Assembly (NCBI RefSeq): GCF_003259695.1
Contig: NZ_PZJH01000008.1
Location: forward strand, 1 to 64,000
Direction of reading: 5' to 3'
Length of the DNA: 64,000 nt
DNA from: Macrococcus epidermidis
Lineage (GTDB): Bacteria; Bacillota; Bacilli; Staphylococcales; Staphylococcaceae
In this document: piece after piece, positions 37,531 through 46,045 of the stretch
How positions within the stretch are numbered: position 1 is the first letter of the stretch
Layout: each line of letters starts with the position of its first letter
The notes under the pieces: generated by a model
What the model saw: only the letters and a program-made list of their open reading frames with translations
Told to the model about the DNA's origin: nothing
Databases searched by the model: none
Translations under genes and position numbers: made by a program

Positions 37531-38646
37531 ATGACGATTTATACGAAATACGCAGATATCCCTTTTAACGAAGTGGATATCTCTCCTTTTAATAAGGCAT
37601 ATATTCAGTATATGATGGATGGTATTCATCGTGGTATCGAGAATGTACACGCACGCATAGAAGTGATATTGCTGAACGGGCAGCTCATTCCTTATAGTGT
37701 TAAAGATGGAGGCAAAAATGCATCCTGGATTCATTCGTTTACAGGGCAATACATTGATGAAATGATTTCAGAAGTAAATAGAATGGAGATGCCGAATATA
37801 GTACGCAGTCTTGCACATCAGTTATTGAACGTTGGCAGAACGGTACTCGGACTTACTGGTGAGAAGACAGTGACAGTATTTCCATCTTTTATGTCGACGA
37901 CGATGTATGAAGACTTTCAGTTCGATCAGCTACAGGAAATTACTAGAATACTCGTTGCAAGATTTCCGAAACATGCAATTATTTACCGCACATTAAATGA
38001 TAAGTTTCATCAAGATAAAATGAAACAGTTAGATGACGTCGGCTATGAAGCAATGATATCTCGCGCGATATATATATTCGATCCAGATGATAAACATACA
38101 AAGAACGAACGAAAAGATTTAAAGAAAGATATGAAGCGCTTTGAAAAAAGCGGACTAACATTCACGTATGAATTACGTGAGGATGAATTTCACCAATTAA
38201 TGCCCCTTTACAAACAAGTATATTTAGATAAATATTCGGATTTCAATCCGCATTACACAGAGGATTTCTTTAAATTCTTATATAAAGAGATGGAACTTAC
38301 ATGGTTCATCCTTAAAGATAACGAACGCATCGTGTCGTTTATGGGTGTCAGTCAAACAGATAATGTATTATTTCCAGCATATTTTGGAATGGATCAGTCT
38401 GTTAAAGGGTTGTATTTTATGACAAGTGGATTGTTATACCACTTTGCTAAAGAATATGGTTATAAAATTAACAATAGCGCTGGTGCGAAAGATTATAAAC
38501 TGGCACGCGGTAGTAGACCATATTTAGAATATCATTATATTTATTACAAACATTTAAAGCTCATACCATTTTTAAGCTACGCATTGTTTACAAAAGTTGC
38601 GACACCTTTAGGCAAATTTTTATTAGAAAAGCTACAGTTTAAGTAA
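37531..38646 (+). CDS. FemAB/GNAT-like acyltransferase (peptidoglycan-bridge type fold)
   Basis: 371 residues. The C-terminal two thirds resemble the GNAT-fold BioF2/FemAB-like acyltransferases: a charged KNERKDLKKDMKRFEKSG helix, then FKFLYKEMELTWFILKDNER and the FPAYFGMDQSVKG...YHFAKEYGY segment. No membrane helix or signal peptide. The partner is the ATP-grasp gene immediately upstream with the same orientation. Together they could make and transfer an amide-linked group onto a cell-envelope or soluble acceptor (inference). Donor and acceptor unknown. Weak Shine-Dalgarno agaggtc. Confidence 0.65.
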   Translation: MTIYTKYADIPFNEVDISPFNKAYIQYMMDGIHRGIENVHARIEVILLNGQLIPYSVKDGGKNASWIHSFTGQYIDEMISEVNRMEMPNIVRSLAHQLLNVGRTVLGLTGEKTVTVFPSFMSTTMYEDFQFDQLQEITRILVARFPKHAIIYRTLNDKFHQDKMKQLDDVGYEAMISRAIYIFDPDDKHTKNERKDLKKDMKRFEKSGLTFTYELREDEFHQLMPLYKQVYLDKYSDFNPHYTEDFFKFLYKEMELTWFILKDNERIVSFMGVSQTDNVLFPAYFGMDQSVKGLYFMTSGLLYHFAKEYGYKINNSAGAKDYKLARGSRPYLEYHYIYYKHLKLIPFLSYALFTKVATPLGKFLLEKLQFK

Positions 38647-38724
38647 AGATTTAATGAATATATTTATTATTCTGACATCAATAGTGATATAATATATTTA
38701 TCATATTTTTAGGCGGTGATGCAC

Positions 38725-39216
38725 ATGTCGATTGAGATGAGACATGCAACATTAGAAGATTTGCCGCGTATTGTTGAAATTTACAATTCCACAATTGAAA
38801 GTAGATTAGTGACTGCAGACACTGAGCCTGTAACCGTAGAAAGTCGGACAGAATGGTTTTTGAACCATTCGGAAAAACGTCCGATTTTTTTATTTCTCAA
38901 AAATAATGAAATAGCGGGCTGGTTGAGTTTTGAAACTTTTTACGGCAGACCAGCATACGGAAAGACGGTAGAAATCAGTTTGTATTTAGATTCTGATTAT
39001 CGTGGTATAGGCTTAGGGGAGTATGCAGTGACTGAAATGAAGCGAATTGCACAAACACTCGATATAGAGACGCTTCTGGCATTTACTTTTTCACATAATA
39101 CACGTGCATTGAAATTATTTATGAAACACGGATTTATTAAATACGGGGAATTGCCTGATGTTGCGATAATGGATGGGAATCATTACTCACTCACAATATT
39201 AGGCTGTAAAATTTAG
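38725..39216 (+). CDS. GNAT acetyltransferase, phosphinothricin N-acetyltransferase-like
   Basis: 163 residues from ATG 38725, after Shine-Dalgarno taggcggtg. GNAT fold with the acetyl-CoA site YRGIGLGEYAV (about 95-105) and the Pat-like N-terminus MRHATLEDLPRIVEIYNSTI. Members acetylate small amines such as phosphinothricin or methionine sulfone/sulfoximine; the native substrate is unknown. Followed at 11 bp by another GNAT gene. Confidence 0.8.
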   Translation: MSIEMRHATLEDLPRIVEIYNSTIESRLVTADTEPVTVESRTEWFLNHSEKRPIFLFLKNNEIAGWLSFETFYGRPAYGKTVEISLYLDSDYRGIGLGEYAVTEMKRIAQTLDIETLLAFTFSHNTRALKLFMKHGFIKYGELPDVAIMDGNHYSLTILGCKI

Positions 39217-39227
39217 GAGGAAGTCGT

Positions 39228-39701
39228 ATGGTTAAGATTAGAAAAGCAACAAATGCAGATGTACCGAATATAAAAAAAATCGCTTCTATGGCGTGGTATG
39301 ATACATATGCAAAAATTATGGAAGCAAGCACGATTGCTAAGTTTTTAGAAGCGGCATATAATGATGAGCGTTTAGAGCGACGCATAGGGGATTCATTATT
39401 TTTAGTCGCTGAAAATAATGACGAAGTGATTGGTTTCGCTAATTTTATCAATGGTACAGAATTATTCTTATCAGCAATCTATGTTAATCCAGCATTCCAA
39501 AGACACAATGTAGGTGCAGAACTTCTGGAAGCAGGATTGAATCACTTTGATGACTATAAAGAATTATTTGTTGAAGTAGCAAGTAACAATGAACAGGCAC
39601 GTGGATTCTACAAAAAAACTGGATTTGAACTTGTAAGAGAATATAATGAAGAGTTATTTGGTGAAACAGTAACAACAGGATTGTTGAAGAAGGCGATATA
39701 A
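39228..39701 (+). CDS. GNAT family N-acetyltransferase
   Basis: 157 residues, strong Shine-Dalgarno taggagga. GNAT fold: N-terminal IRKATNADVPNIKKIASMAW, beta-strand LFLSAIYVNPAFQRHNVGAE with the acetyl-CoA pyrophosphate loop, and the C-terminal NEQARGFYKKTGFELVRE. Substrate unknown. Follows the Pat-like GNAT in an apparent two-gene unit. Confidence 0.82.
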   Translation: MVKIRKATNADVPNIKKIASMAWYDTYAKIMEASTIAKFLEAAYNDERLERRIGDSLFLVAENNDEVIGFANFINGTELFLSAIYVNPAFQRHNVGAELLEAGLNHFDDYKELFVEVASNNEQARGFYKKTGFELVREYNEELFGETVTTGLLKKAI

Positions 39702-39705
39702 TTAG

Positions 39706-39738
39706 AACCCGACACTCATATTGAGGTGTCGGGTTTTA
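39706..39738. terminator. Bidirectional terminator between the GNAT gene and the mtn operon
   Basis: AACCCGACACTCA-(ta)-TTGAGGTGTCGGGTT followed by TTATA; it serves the convergent GNAT genes and mtnD. Confidence 0.88.
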
Positions 39739-39753
39739 TAATATAATCTATAT

Positions 39754-40272
39754 TTATTTTTCGTATACTGGCACCCATCCTGCTTCATCAACGAAGATTC
39801 TTACAGCAACAACTTTACGATTGTCTGATAAAGTGAAGTAATGTCTTACGTTAGGTGGTACTGAAATTAAGTCGCCTGGATCTAAATGTACTTCAAAGAA
39901 CTGATCATCTTTGCCTTGAATAACAAATACACCATTTCCACTTACAATGAATCGTACTTCATCATCCGTATGATGATGTTCACGCTGGAAGTTAGTCAAT
40001 AGCTCATCTAAGTTAGGTGTTGTGTCTGATAAACTGATTACGTCACTTGCTTTGTAACCACGACGGGCACTGATTGCATCAATTTCTTCTTTAAATGTGT
40101 TTAAGATTTCTGATTTATCTTCATCTGTTAAGTTATAATTTTCTTTTAATGTATCTGGTAATTTTGAAGTATCCCACTGTTCATAAATGACTTCATTACT
40201 TTCTAAAAATGCATGAATTTCCTCTTGATTGTCTAATCGTTTACCTGTTTCCTGAAAAATTAAATATGCCAT
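39754..40272 (-). CDS. mtnD: Acireductone dioxygenase
   Basis: 172 residues from ATG 40272 (the preceding ATG, 40275, is also possible). Cupin enzyme that cleaves acireductone to the 2-oxo acid of methionine plus formate when iron-bound. Metal motif EHHHTDDEVRFIVSG and the later His in VPPNVRHYFTL are present. Last gene of the methylthioribose salvage operon, ending at the terminator. Confidence 0.93.
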   Translation of the reverse strand: MAYLIFQETGKRLDNQEEIHAFLESNEVIYEQWDTSKLPDTLKENYNLTDEDKSEILNTFKEEIDAISARRGYKASDVISLSDTTPNLDELLTNFQREHHHTDDEVRFIVSGNGVFVIQGKDDQFFEVHLDPGDLISVPPNVRHYFTLSDNRKVVAVRIFVDEAGWVPVYEK

Positions 40273-40286
40273 CATTATCGCTCCTC

Positions 40287-40889
40287 TTATTTGATATATT
40301 GTCTTGCAGATGCAAGTTGTAAATGATATTGAAATAAAAATTCTGCTGCTTCAAATAATTTATATGCTTCCTGAGTAGATTTTCCCCAGGCATTGATCCC
40401 GTGATTGCGAATGAGTACAACACCACTATCAGCAGTAACGTGTTCTCCAAATCCTTCAGCGAGTTTTTTAACGTCTGCTGGATTTTCGATAATAGGGATG
40501 CGCAACACATCACTTTCCTGCCATAAACCGAATGCTTTAATTAATTCCTGATTGTTAAATTCAACTGCACCTTTAGAATGATATAGCTCTGAAATCACAT
40601 TGTTACTAACGGTATGGATGTGAATTGATGCGTTTGCGTTACTGCGTTTAAATATTTCTAAATGTAGTACGGTTTCGAGAGATGGCGTAAGATTTGTATC
40701 AACAGCCTTACCATTCATATCTACTTTGACAAAACTTGTATCGGTTGTTTCATATTTATCGACACCGCTTGTAGTTACATAAAGATGCTGCTCATCTATT
40801 CTTATACCTAAATTACCGCTTGTCCCAGGGAAGTAGTTATTGCGTGCGAGCCGTTCTTTGATATGTGTAATTGCTTCTAGTGAACTCAT
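40287..40889 (-). CDS. mtnB: Methylthioribulose-1-phosphate dehydratase
   Basis: 200 residues, class II aldolase fold. Dehydrates methylthioribulose-1-P. Visible: FPGTSGNLGIR near the N-terminus and the zinc-binding HIHTVSNN (HxH) and a later His in LIRNHGINAWG. Overlaps mtnX by 4 bp (atga). Shine-Dalgarno gcgaggtg. Confidence 0.92.
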   Translation of the reverse strand: MSSLEAITHIKERLARNNYFPGTSGNLGIRIDEQHLYVTTSGVDKYETTDTSFVKVDMNGKAVDTNLTPSLETVLHLEIFKRSNANASIHIHTVSNNVISELYHSKGAVEFNNQELIKAFGLWQESDVLRIPIIENPADVKKLAEGFGEHVTADSGVVLIRNHGINAWGKSTQEAYKLFEAAEFLFQYHLQLASARQYIK

Positions 40890-41527
40890 TTAATCACCTC
40901 GCTTAATTTAATATCATCAAATGTTTCGAAATGATGATGCGCGATGCCTTTTTCCTGGGCAAATTCGGTAAGCTTTGAAGTTGTAAATGCAATATCTGCA
41001 ATACCCAGTAACTTTAAGTCTGTAACGCTATCACCGATTGCTATAACTTTATTATCATCCACTAACTGTCTGACGATAGAAGGCTTACATGTTCCGCAGT
41101 TTCCAGTACATAAGTTATGGCACGGATGATTCCAAATTACTTCCATATAATCTCCGGAGAAATCTACCGTATTGGCAAACACTTGTTTGATGCCATTAAA
41201 TTTCTCTAGTATGGGATCAATAAAGAAATGCATGCCGCCACTAATAATATAGAAAGGAATATTTAGTGTTTGTGCTTCGTCTAATAACTTCTGAAATCCT
41301 GGTCGGAGATTCACTTCTTCTAACGCGAATTGAATGATATCTTCTTTCTTTTCGCTCGGTAATAATCTGAAGAGTTCTGTAACGCCATGCTGTATCGAGA
41401 TTTCCTGATTCAGTATTTGATCGGTGATAGGTCGTCCTTCAATAGGAGCAAACTTCTTGATGATGGCTACGATCGTATCAGTGGCTGTTACGGTACCATC
41501 GAAATCACAGGCTATGATGTACCCCAT
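40886..41527 (-). CDS. mtnX: 2-hydroxy-3-keto-5-methylthiopentenyl-1-phosphate phosphatase
   Basis: 213 residues, HAD superfamily: motif I CDFDGTVTATDT (about 7-18), motif II in IISGGMHFF, motif IV AIGDSVTDLKL. Produces acireductone in the split MtnW/MtnX version of the pathway known from Bacillus. Contains a Cys-rich CHNLCTGNCGTCKP loop, seen also in Bacillus MtnX. Overlaps mtnW by 16 bp and mtnB by 4 bp. Confidence 0.93.
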   Translation of the reverse strand: MGYIIACDFDGTVTATDTIVAIIKKFAPIEGRPITDQILNQEISIQHGVTELFRLLPSEKKEDIIQFALEEVNLRPGFQKLLDEAQTLNIPFYIISGGMHFFIDPILEKFNGIKQVFANTVDFSGDYMEVIWNHPCHNLCTGNCGTCKPSIVRQLVDDNKVIAIGDSVTDLKLLGIADIAFTTSKLTEFAQEKGIAHHHFETFDDIKLSEVIK

Positions 41528-42681
41528 AAAGCCACCGCCTTATCATAATATTTACCACCTACGCCTGTCTTGTAATGACGAATGGCTTCATGGAAAGCTT
41601 CACCACCAGCAGTGGCACCGTCTGGATGACCATGTACACCGCCACCGGCATTTATGACGATGTCTTCACCAAAGTCATCGATAATACGTTTAACCAGGCC
41701 TGGATGAACGCCGGCTGACGGGACAGGAAATGCTTTTTTTATTGTACTCGCTTCTAATGCATGGGCGACAATACCTTTAGCATCACTTTCAGTAAGTTCG
41801 ATAGATCCATACGGCACCGGGAAGAGAATAAGATCTGCGCCTGCAAGACGTGTCAGTTTAGATAGTAGTAATTGATAACTGATACCATAGTCAGGGCTAC
41901 CGCCTAATGCACCACTTAATGCAGGGTGAGCAAGAATTGGTACATCTAATGCTAAATCGCGTAACCCTTTAAGTGCGTCAAGTCCATACGTATGAACGTT
42001 GAATAATAAAGCATTCGCACCGAGTTGCTTGGCCTTACGTGCTTTGTCAGGCAATTCAAACACCGTACCGGATAGGTTCACAGCATATAGTACGCGACGG
42101 CCAGTGGCTTCGAATATTTCATCTAACACGCGTTTACCGATAGTAATACGTTCTTCAAAAGGAAGTTCAGGTACGTCATATAATATTTCGTCATCTTTAA
42201 TAATATCGACACTTAACGCCTGTGCACGCAGTTGTGTTTCGAAAAATGATGCATCTCTACCGATAATGCCTTTAAAGATGCTCATTACAAGCGGACGATC
42301 ATAAATATTTAGTAACTCTCTCACACCTTCAACACCGAACGCAGGACCTTTAAAATGTTTACTGTAATCCGTAAAATCGATATCGAGTAACTTTACTTTT
42401 CCGTCTAACGAAAGTTTGCCGAATACAGTCGTTAATATTGAAGAAAAGTCTGGGGTGATATTATGTTCCGGATAAGCAATAGCGATATGTAATAACCCTT
42501 TCTCTGCATCGATTATTTCCTTGGTAATAACTTCACCTTTATATTTCGCTAAATGTGCCTGATCTTCAGCCGTTAAATCTGTCCAGCTCCCGACAGTTAA
42601 ACCAACGGCTAGTTTTTCTGCGATAGTATCAATTTTAGATGGATTGTTGTGTAGCTGGTACTTCGCTATGATATGTGACAC
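41512..42681 (-). CDS. mtnW: 2,3-diketo-5-methylthiopentyl-1-phosphate enolase (RuBisCO-like protein)
   Basis: 389 residues, RuBisCO-like protein family IV. GTG start at 42681 with Shine-Dalgarno aggaggtt 7-8 bases upstream. The metal-site segment IIKDDEILYD carries the Lys expected to be carbamylated and the Asp/Glu ligands; GGGVHGHPDGATAGGEAF is the phosphate-binding loop. It enolises DK-MTP-1-P; it does not fix carbon. Overlaps the upstream ABC permease gene by 47 bp, which ties the transporter into the operon. Confidence 0.94.
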   Translation of the reverse strand: MSHIIAKYQLHNNPSKIDTIAEKLAVGLTVGSWTDLTAEDQAHLAKYKGEVITKEIIDAEKGLLHIAIAYPEHNITPDFSSILTTVFGKLSLDGKVKLLDIDFTDYSKHFKGPAFGVEGVRELLNIYDRPLVMSIFKGIIGRDASFFETQLRAQALSVDIIKDDEILYDVPELPFEERITIGKRVLDEIFEATGRRVLYAVNLSGTVFELPDKARKAKQLGANALLFNVHTYGLDALKGLRDLALDVPILAHPALSGALGGSPDYGISYQLLLSKLTRLAGADLILFPVPYGSIELTESDAKGIVAHALEASTIKKAFPVPSAGVHPGLVKRIIDDFGEDIVINAGGGVHGHPDGATAGGEAFHEAIRHYKTGVGGKYYDKAVALWGTS

Positions 42682-43636
42682 GTTTTAACCTCCTTTGTTT
42701 AAATTGTGCATAGTTAATAATTAATGCACCTGCTAGGACAAGGCCTTTTATAATATTCAAGCCATAATATGGAACGGATAGCATGACGAGACCGTTTTCC
42801 AGTATTGCAATGAGTAGTGCGCCTAAAAATGTACCTATAATATTAGGCTTACCTGATTTAGAAACAGTTGCACCGATAAATGCAGCCGCAACTGCGGTCA
42901 TTAAATACCCTGAGCCTGAATTAACTTGAGCTGATGATACTTGACTGGCAAGGAGTATACCACCGATACAAGCAAAGAATGCAGATGCCAAATAACTGAT
43001 AATGATATATTTTGTTGTCTTGATGCCACCGAATTCTACAGCATGTTTGTTATCGCCAATCATATACATGATGCGTCCGGGATTTGTGCGATGTAATAAA
43101 ACGTATGTAAGGGCTACAATAATGAGCATTATGATAATTAAAGGTATAGGTTCTGACAAAACTTTGAATGCATCAGGAATCTTGCCAGTTGTAGCAGCTC
43201 CGTTTTCTCTTGTCATGCCTTGACTGATTGAACCCCCTTCAGCATACGTCAGTGCGATACCTTCAACGATAAACATTGTCGCAAGTGTAGCGTAAAGGTC
43301 AGGGATTTTAAACTTGATGATTAAAATTAAGTTGATGAGTGCGACAACAAGTGCAACTGTTAATGTGAGCATGATGGATAGCCCAAAATTCATCCCATGC
43401 CATACAAATAATGAAATGATAACAGCATTACTTAGCGTAACCATAGAGCCGACAGATAAGTCGAATCCGTCGACACTCAAACTAAATGTAATACCGATGG
43501 CTACGATGGTGACAATAACCATGCCTCTAATGACTGAAAGTAAATTATCAGTAGATAGAAAGTTTGGTGCAGTCAAACTAAATAGTATGACTAAAATAGT
43601 GATTACAATGAGTAAGCCGAATTGTTTAAACTGCAT
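42635..43636 (-). CDS. Sugar-type ABC transporter permease, candidate methylthioribose importer
   Basis: 333 residues, RbsC/BPD_transp_2 family with about 8-10 membrane helices. Conserved GFDLSVGSMVTLSNA near the N-terminus and GATVSKSGKPNIIGTFLGAL. Ribose-class importers carry pentoses, purine nucleosides or autoinducer-2. The gene overlaps mtnW by 47 bp and the ATPase gene by 11 bp, inside the SAM-riboswitch-controlled mtn operon, so its likely cargo is methylthioribose or a related thio-pentoside (inference). Confidence 0.82.
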   Translation of the reverse strand: MQFKQFGLLIVITILVILFSLTAPNFLSTDNLLSVIRGMVIVTIVAIGITFSLSVDGFDLSVGSMVTLSNAVIISLFVWHGMNFGLSIMLTLTVALVVALINLILIIKFKIPDLYATLATMFIVEGIALTYAEGGSISQGMTRENGAATTGKIPDAFKVLSEPIPLIIIMLIIVALTYVLLHRTNPGRIMYMIGDNKHAVEFGGIKTTKYIIISYLASAFFACIGGILLASQVSSAQVNSGSGYLMTAVAAAFIGATVSKSGKPNIIGTFLGALLIAILENGLVMLSVPYYGLNIIKGLVLAGALIINYAQFKQRRLKRVTYHSEVPATQQSI

Positions 43637-45005
43637 GTTGTATTCCTCCAGTAGCTTTGTGCAAAAGATCAGTTTCTGATGTATTTTGTGTCAGTTGTTC
43701 ATCTACGACTTGACCTTTGTGTAGTGTATAGATGCGATCAGTTATATTGATCAGTTCACTAAAATCACTTGATGCATAGATAACTGTCTTTCCGCTGGCA
43801 GTTAATTGATTGATAACTTTAAATAAGTCTTGCTTAGCACCGACGTCGATTCCTACAGTTGGTTCATCAAGGATAAAGATGTTTGATTGTTGATAAAGCC
43901 CGCGTAATAATACAACTTTTTGCTGATTCCCACCGGATAATGCATGAACTTGTTGAGCAAACGATTTATATTTCAAGCCGATATCATTTGCTAAAGGTAA
44001 GATATTATTTTCTTCATTTTGATGATGGGTAAAAAATTGTTTGTTTTTAAAACAAATATTATCTTTTATACTGTGAGACATAATCAGCCCATGTTTCTGA
44101 CGTTCTTCTGGACAATAAGATATTTTTTCATGAGATAAATGGTCATATAACCAAATGCACAATTCTGTCTTACCGGCACCGACTAATCCTGCGATGCCTA
44201 TTACTTCACCTTTAAATCCATGAATATTGATATCTTGAAGTTTATCGGTTTGTATGTGCTGAAAAGAAAATTGTTGTTCTTTTGTTGTGTAATTTGTTTG
44301 TTGATGTGTCTGTATGTTTCCAGCAATAGCTTCATAAAGTGCTTCAGCGTCATAAGCATCTGATTGTTTAGATGCGATGCATTCGCCATCTTTAAGGATA
44401 GAAATATCATCAGAAATATTTAATAACTCAGGTATGCGATGAGAAATAAAGATGATGGCCATTTCTTTTTTTAATAAATTTAATTCATTGAATAAAATAT
44501 TAACTTCACGCTGACTCAATGAAGCCGTCGGTTCATCTAATATGAGTAGATGCTTATCTTCGAGTATCGCTCGAATGATGACGAGTAACTGTTTTTCAGA
44601 AACAGTTAAATCTCTAACATGTGTATTCAGTGAAAAAGATAAACCGAATTTATCGATATAATTTTGCAATTTCTGTTTTTGTTGCTGTTTATAAAAAAAT
44701 CCTTTCGTGCGATCTTTAATCGTCAAATTATCATATACCGATAAACTTTGAAATAAGACATCATCAACTTCTTGTGCAACGTAAGCGATATCATCTGCAA
44801 AGCTTGAAACTTTTTGTCCATCTTTATATAAAGTTCCTTTTTGATAAGGGTAAGTGCCATTCAATACTTTCATTAACGATGATTTACCTGCACCGTTGCC
44901 ACCGATAATTGCATGAATCTTTCCTTGTTCAAAATGAATAGATAAATCCTTTAAAATATGATGGTCATTGATTGTTAAATTAAGATTTGAGACTTCAAAG
45001 CGCAT
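43626..45005 (-). CDS. Sugar-type ABC transporter ATPase (RbsA-like), candidate methylthioribose importer
   Basis: 459 residues with two ATPase domains. Domain 1: Walker A GGNGAGKSS (about 35-43), a degenerate signature LTVSEKQLL, Walker B LLILDEP. Domain 2: GLVGAGKTE, signature LSGGNQQKV, IFILDEP. It is somewhat shorter than typical RbsA (about 490-500 residues), mainly in the linkers. Pairs with the downstream permease (11-bp overlap) and the upstream binding protein (17-bp gap). Confidence 0.85.
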   Translation of the reverse strand: MRFEVSNLNLTINDHHILKDLSIHFEQGKIHAIIGGNGAGKSSLMKVLNGTYPYQKGTLYKDGQKVSSFADDIAYVAQEVDDVLFQSLSVYDNLTIKDRTKGFFYKQQQKQKLQNYIDKFGLSFSLNTHVRDLTVSEKQLLVIIRAILEDKHLLILDEPTASLSQREVNILFNELNLLKKEMAIIFISHRIPELLNISDDISILKDGECIASKQSDAYDAEALYEAIAGNIQTHQQTNYTTKEQQFSFQHIQTDKLQDINIHGFKGEVIGIAGLVGAGKTELCIWLYDHLSHEKISYCPEERQKHGLIMSHSIKDNICFKNKQFFTHHQNEENNILPLANDIGLKYKSFAQQVHALSGGNQQKVVLLRGLYQQSNIFILDEPTVGIDVGAKQDLFKVINQLTASGKTVIYASSDFSELINITDRIYTLHKGQVVDEQLTQNTSETDLLHKATGGIQHAV

Positions 45006-45022
45006 TGTATTCAGTCCTATCG

Positions 45023-46045
45023 TTATTTAATTTTGAAAGCATCTTCCTGACTAAATGCCGGAACTGCCTTTGAAAGATTATTCATATTCGTATCTTGTTT
45101 CAAATCTTTTTGTGTAATTTGAACTGGTTTAAATGCATAAGTCGCAGGGACTTTTTCTTCTTTAATGAGCTTTGCCAGAATTCTTACATCTGTTTCACCG
45201 ATGACTTTAGGATTAACACTTGCTGATGTCTTCCAGTTGCTGTTTTTAGCTTTCATAAAGTTAATGTCCTGGTTTGAGATATCTATTGAATAAATCGGTA
45301 GATTGATTTTCTTTTCGTTAAGTGCAAGATAAGCGCCCTTTGTCATCTCATCCCAAGATCCCCATACCGCATCGAAATCTTTTGGATGATATTTTGAAAG
45401 TACAGCTTGTGTTTTCTTTTTTACATCGCCTTGTACGTCTTCAAAATTCGTTGGTCCGATACTTTCAACGACTTTAATTTTGCCTTCGCTTTCATACTTT
45501 TTAAAAATTTCCTGACGTTTATCAAGCGGTAGGAAACCAGGACCGACCCATAATTTAAGTACTTTTACGGGTTGTTCTTTATCTTTTATCAGCGCGTCTA
45601 ACGATAACTTTGCTAATGCATGGTCATCTTGACTTGTAGCAACGACATTATCAATAACTTTGCCGTCTTTATCTGACTTTGTATCAAAAGTAACAACTTT
45701 GATCTTTGCATCTGCAATTTTCTTAACCAAATCATAGCTGTAATCTTCTTTGCCGTGTGATAATACAATGCCATCATATTTTTTAAGGATTGCCTGATCG
45801 ACGAGCTGCTGAAACTTTGCGTCATTCCCATTCGAAAGAAAAGTATCCACTTTGAGTCCAAGTTTCTCACCTTGTGATTTAGCACCATCGATAAATTGTT
45901 TCGTGTGATCATCACTACCAAGGTTACGGATAACAGCAATTTTCTTGCCTTTTATTTCACCTGTCGCTCCAGATTGTGATGTTGCCTGATTACATCCTGT
46001 AAGTAAGATACTTGTTGCAAGTAATAATTGTAATGGTTTATTCAT
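45023..46045 (-). CDS. Sugar-binding lipoprotein (ribose-binding type), candidate methylthioribose receptor
   Basis: 340 residues. Lipoprotein signal peptide with lipobox LLTGC (Cys at about 18), then a periplasmic-binding-protein type I fold (KKIAVIRNLGSDDHTKQF, DQAILKKYDGIVLSHG, VTFDTKSDK, DAVWGSWDEMTKGAYLA). On the outer face of the membrane. Start overlaps the end of mtnA by 4 bp, placing it within the mtn transcript. Cargo by context: methylthioribose. Confidence 0.84.
   Translation of the reverse strand: MNKPLQLLLATSILLTGCNQATSQSGATGEIKGKKIAVIRNLGSDDHTKQFIDGAKSQGEKLGLKVDTFLSNGNDAKFQQLVDQAILKKYDGIVLSHGKEDYSYDLVKKIADAKIKVVTFDTKSDKDGKVIDNVVATSQDDHALAKLSLDALIKDKEQPVKVLKLWVGPGFLPLDKRQEIFKKYESEGKIKVVESIGPTNFEDVQGDVKKKTQAVLSKYHPKDFDAVWGSWDEMTKGAYLALNEKKINLPIYSIDISNQDINFMKAKNSNWKTSASVNPKVIGETDVRILAKLIKEEKVPATYAFKPVQITQKDLKQDTNMNNLSKAVPAFSQEDAFKIK

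Noticed and set aside
42635-46045. Ribose or autoinducer-2 uptake system
   Set aside because: The family alone allows this, but the genes overlap mtn genes on both sides and share the SAM riboswitch; no rbsK/rbsD or lsr genes are present. Kept only as an alternative cargo.
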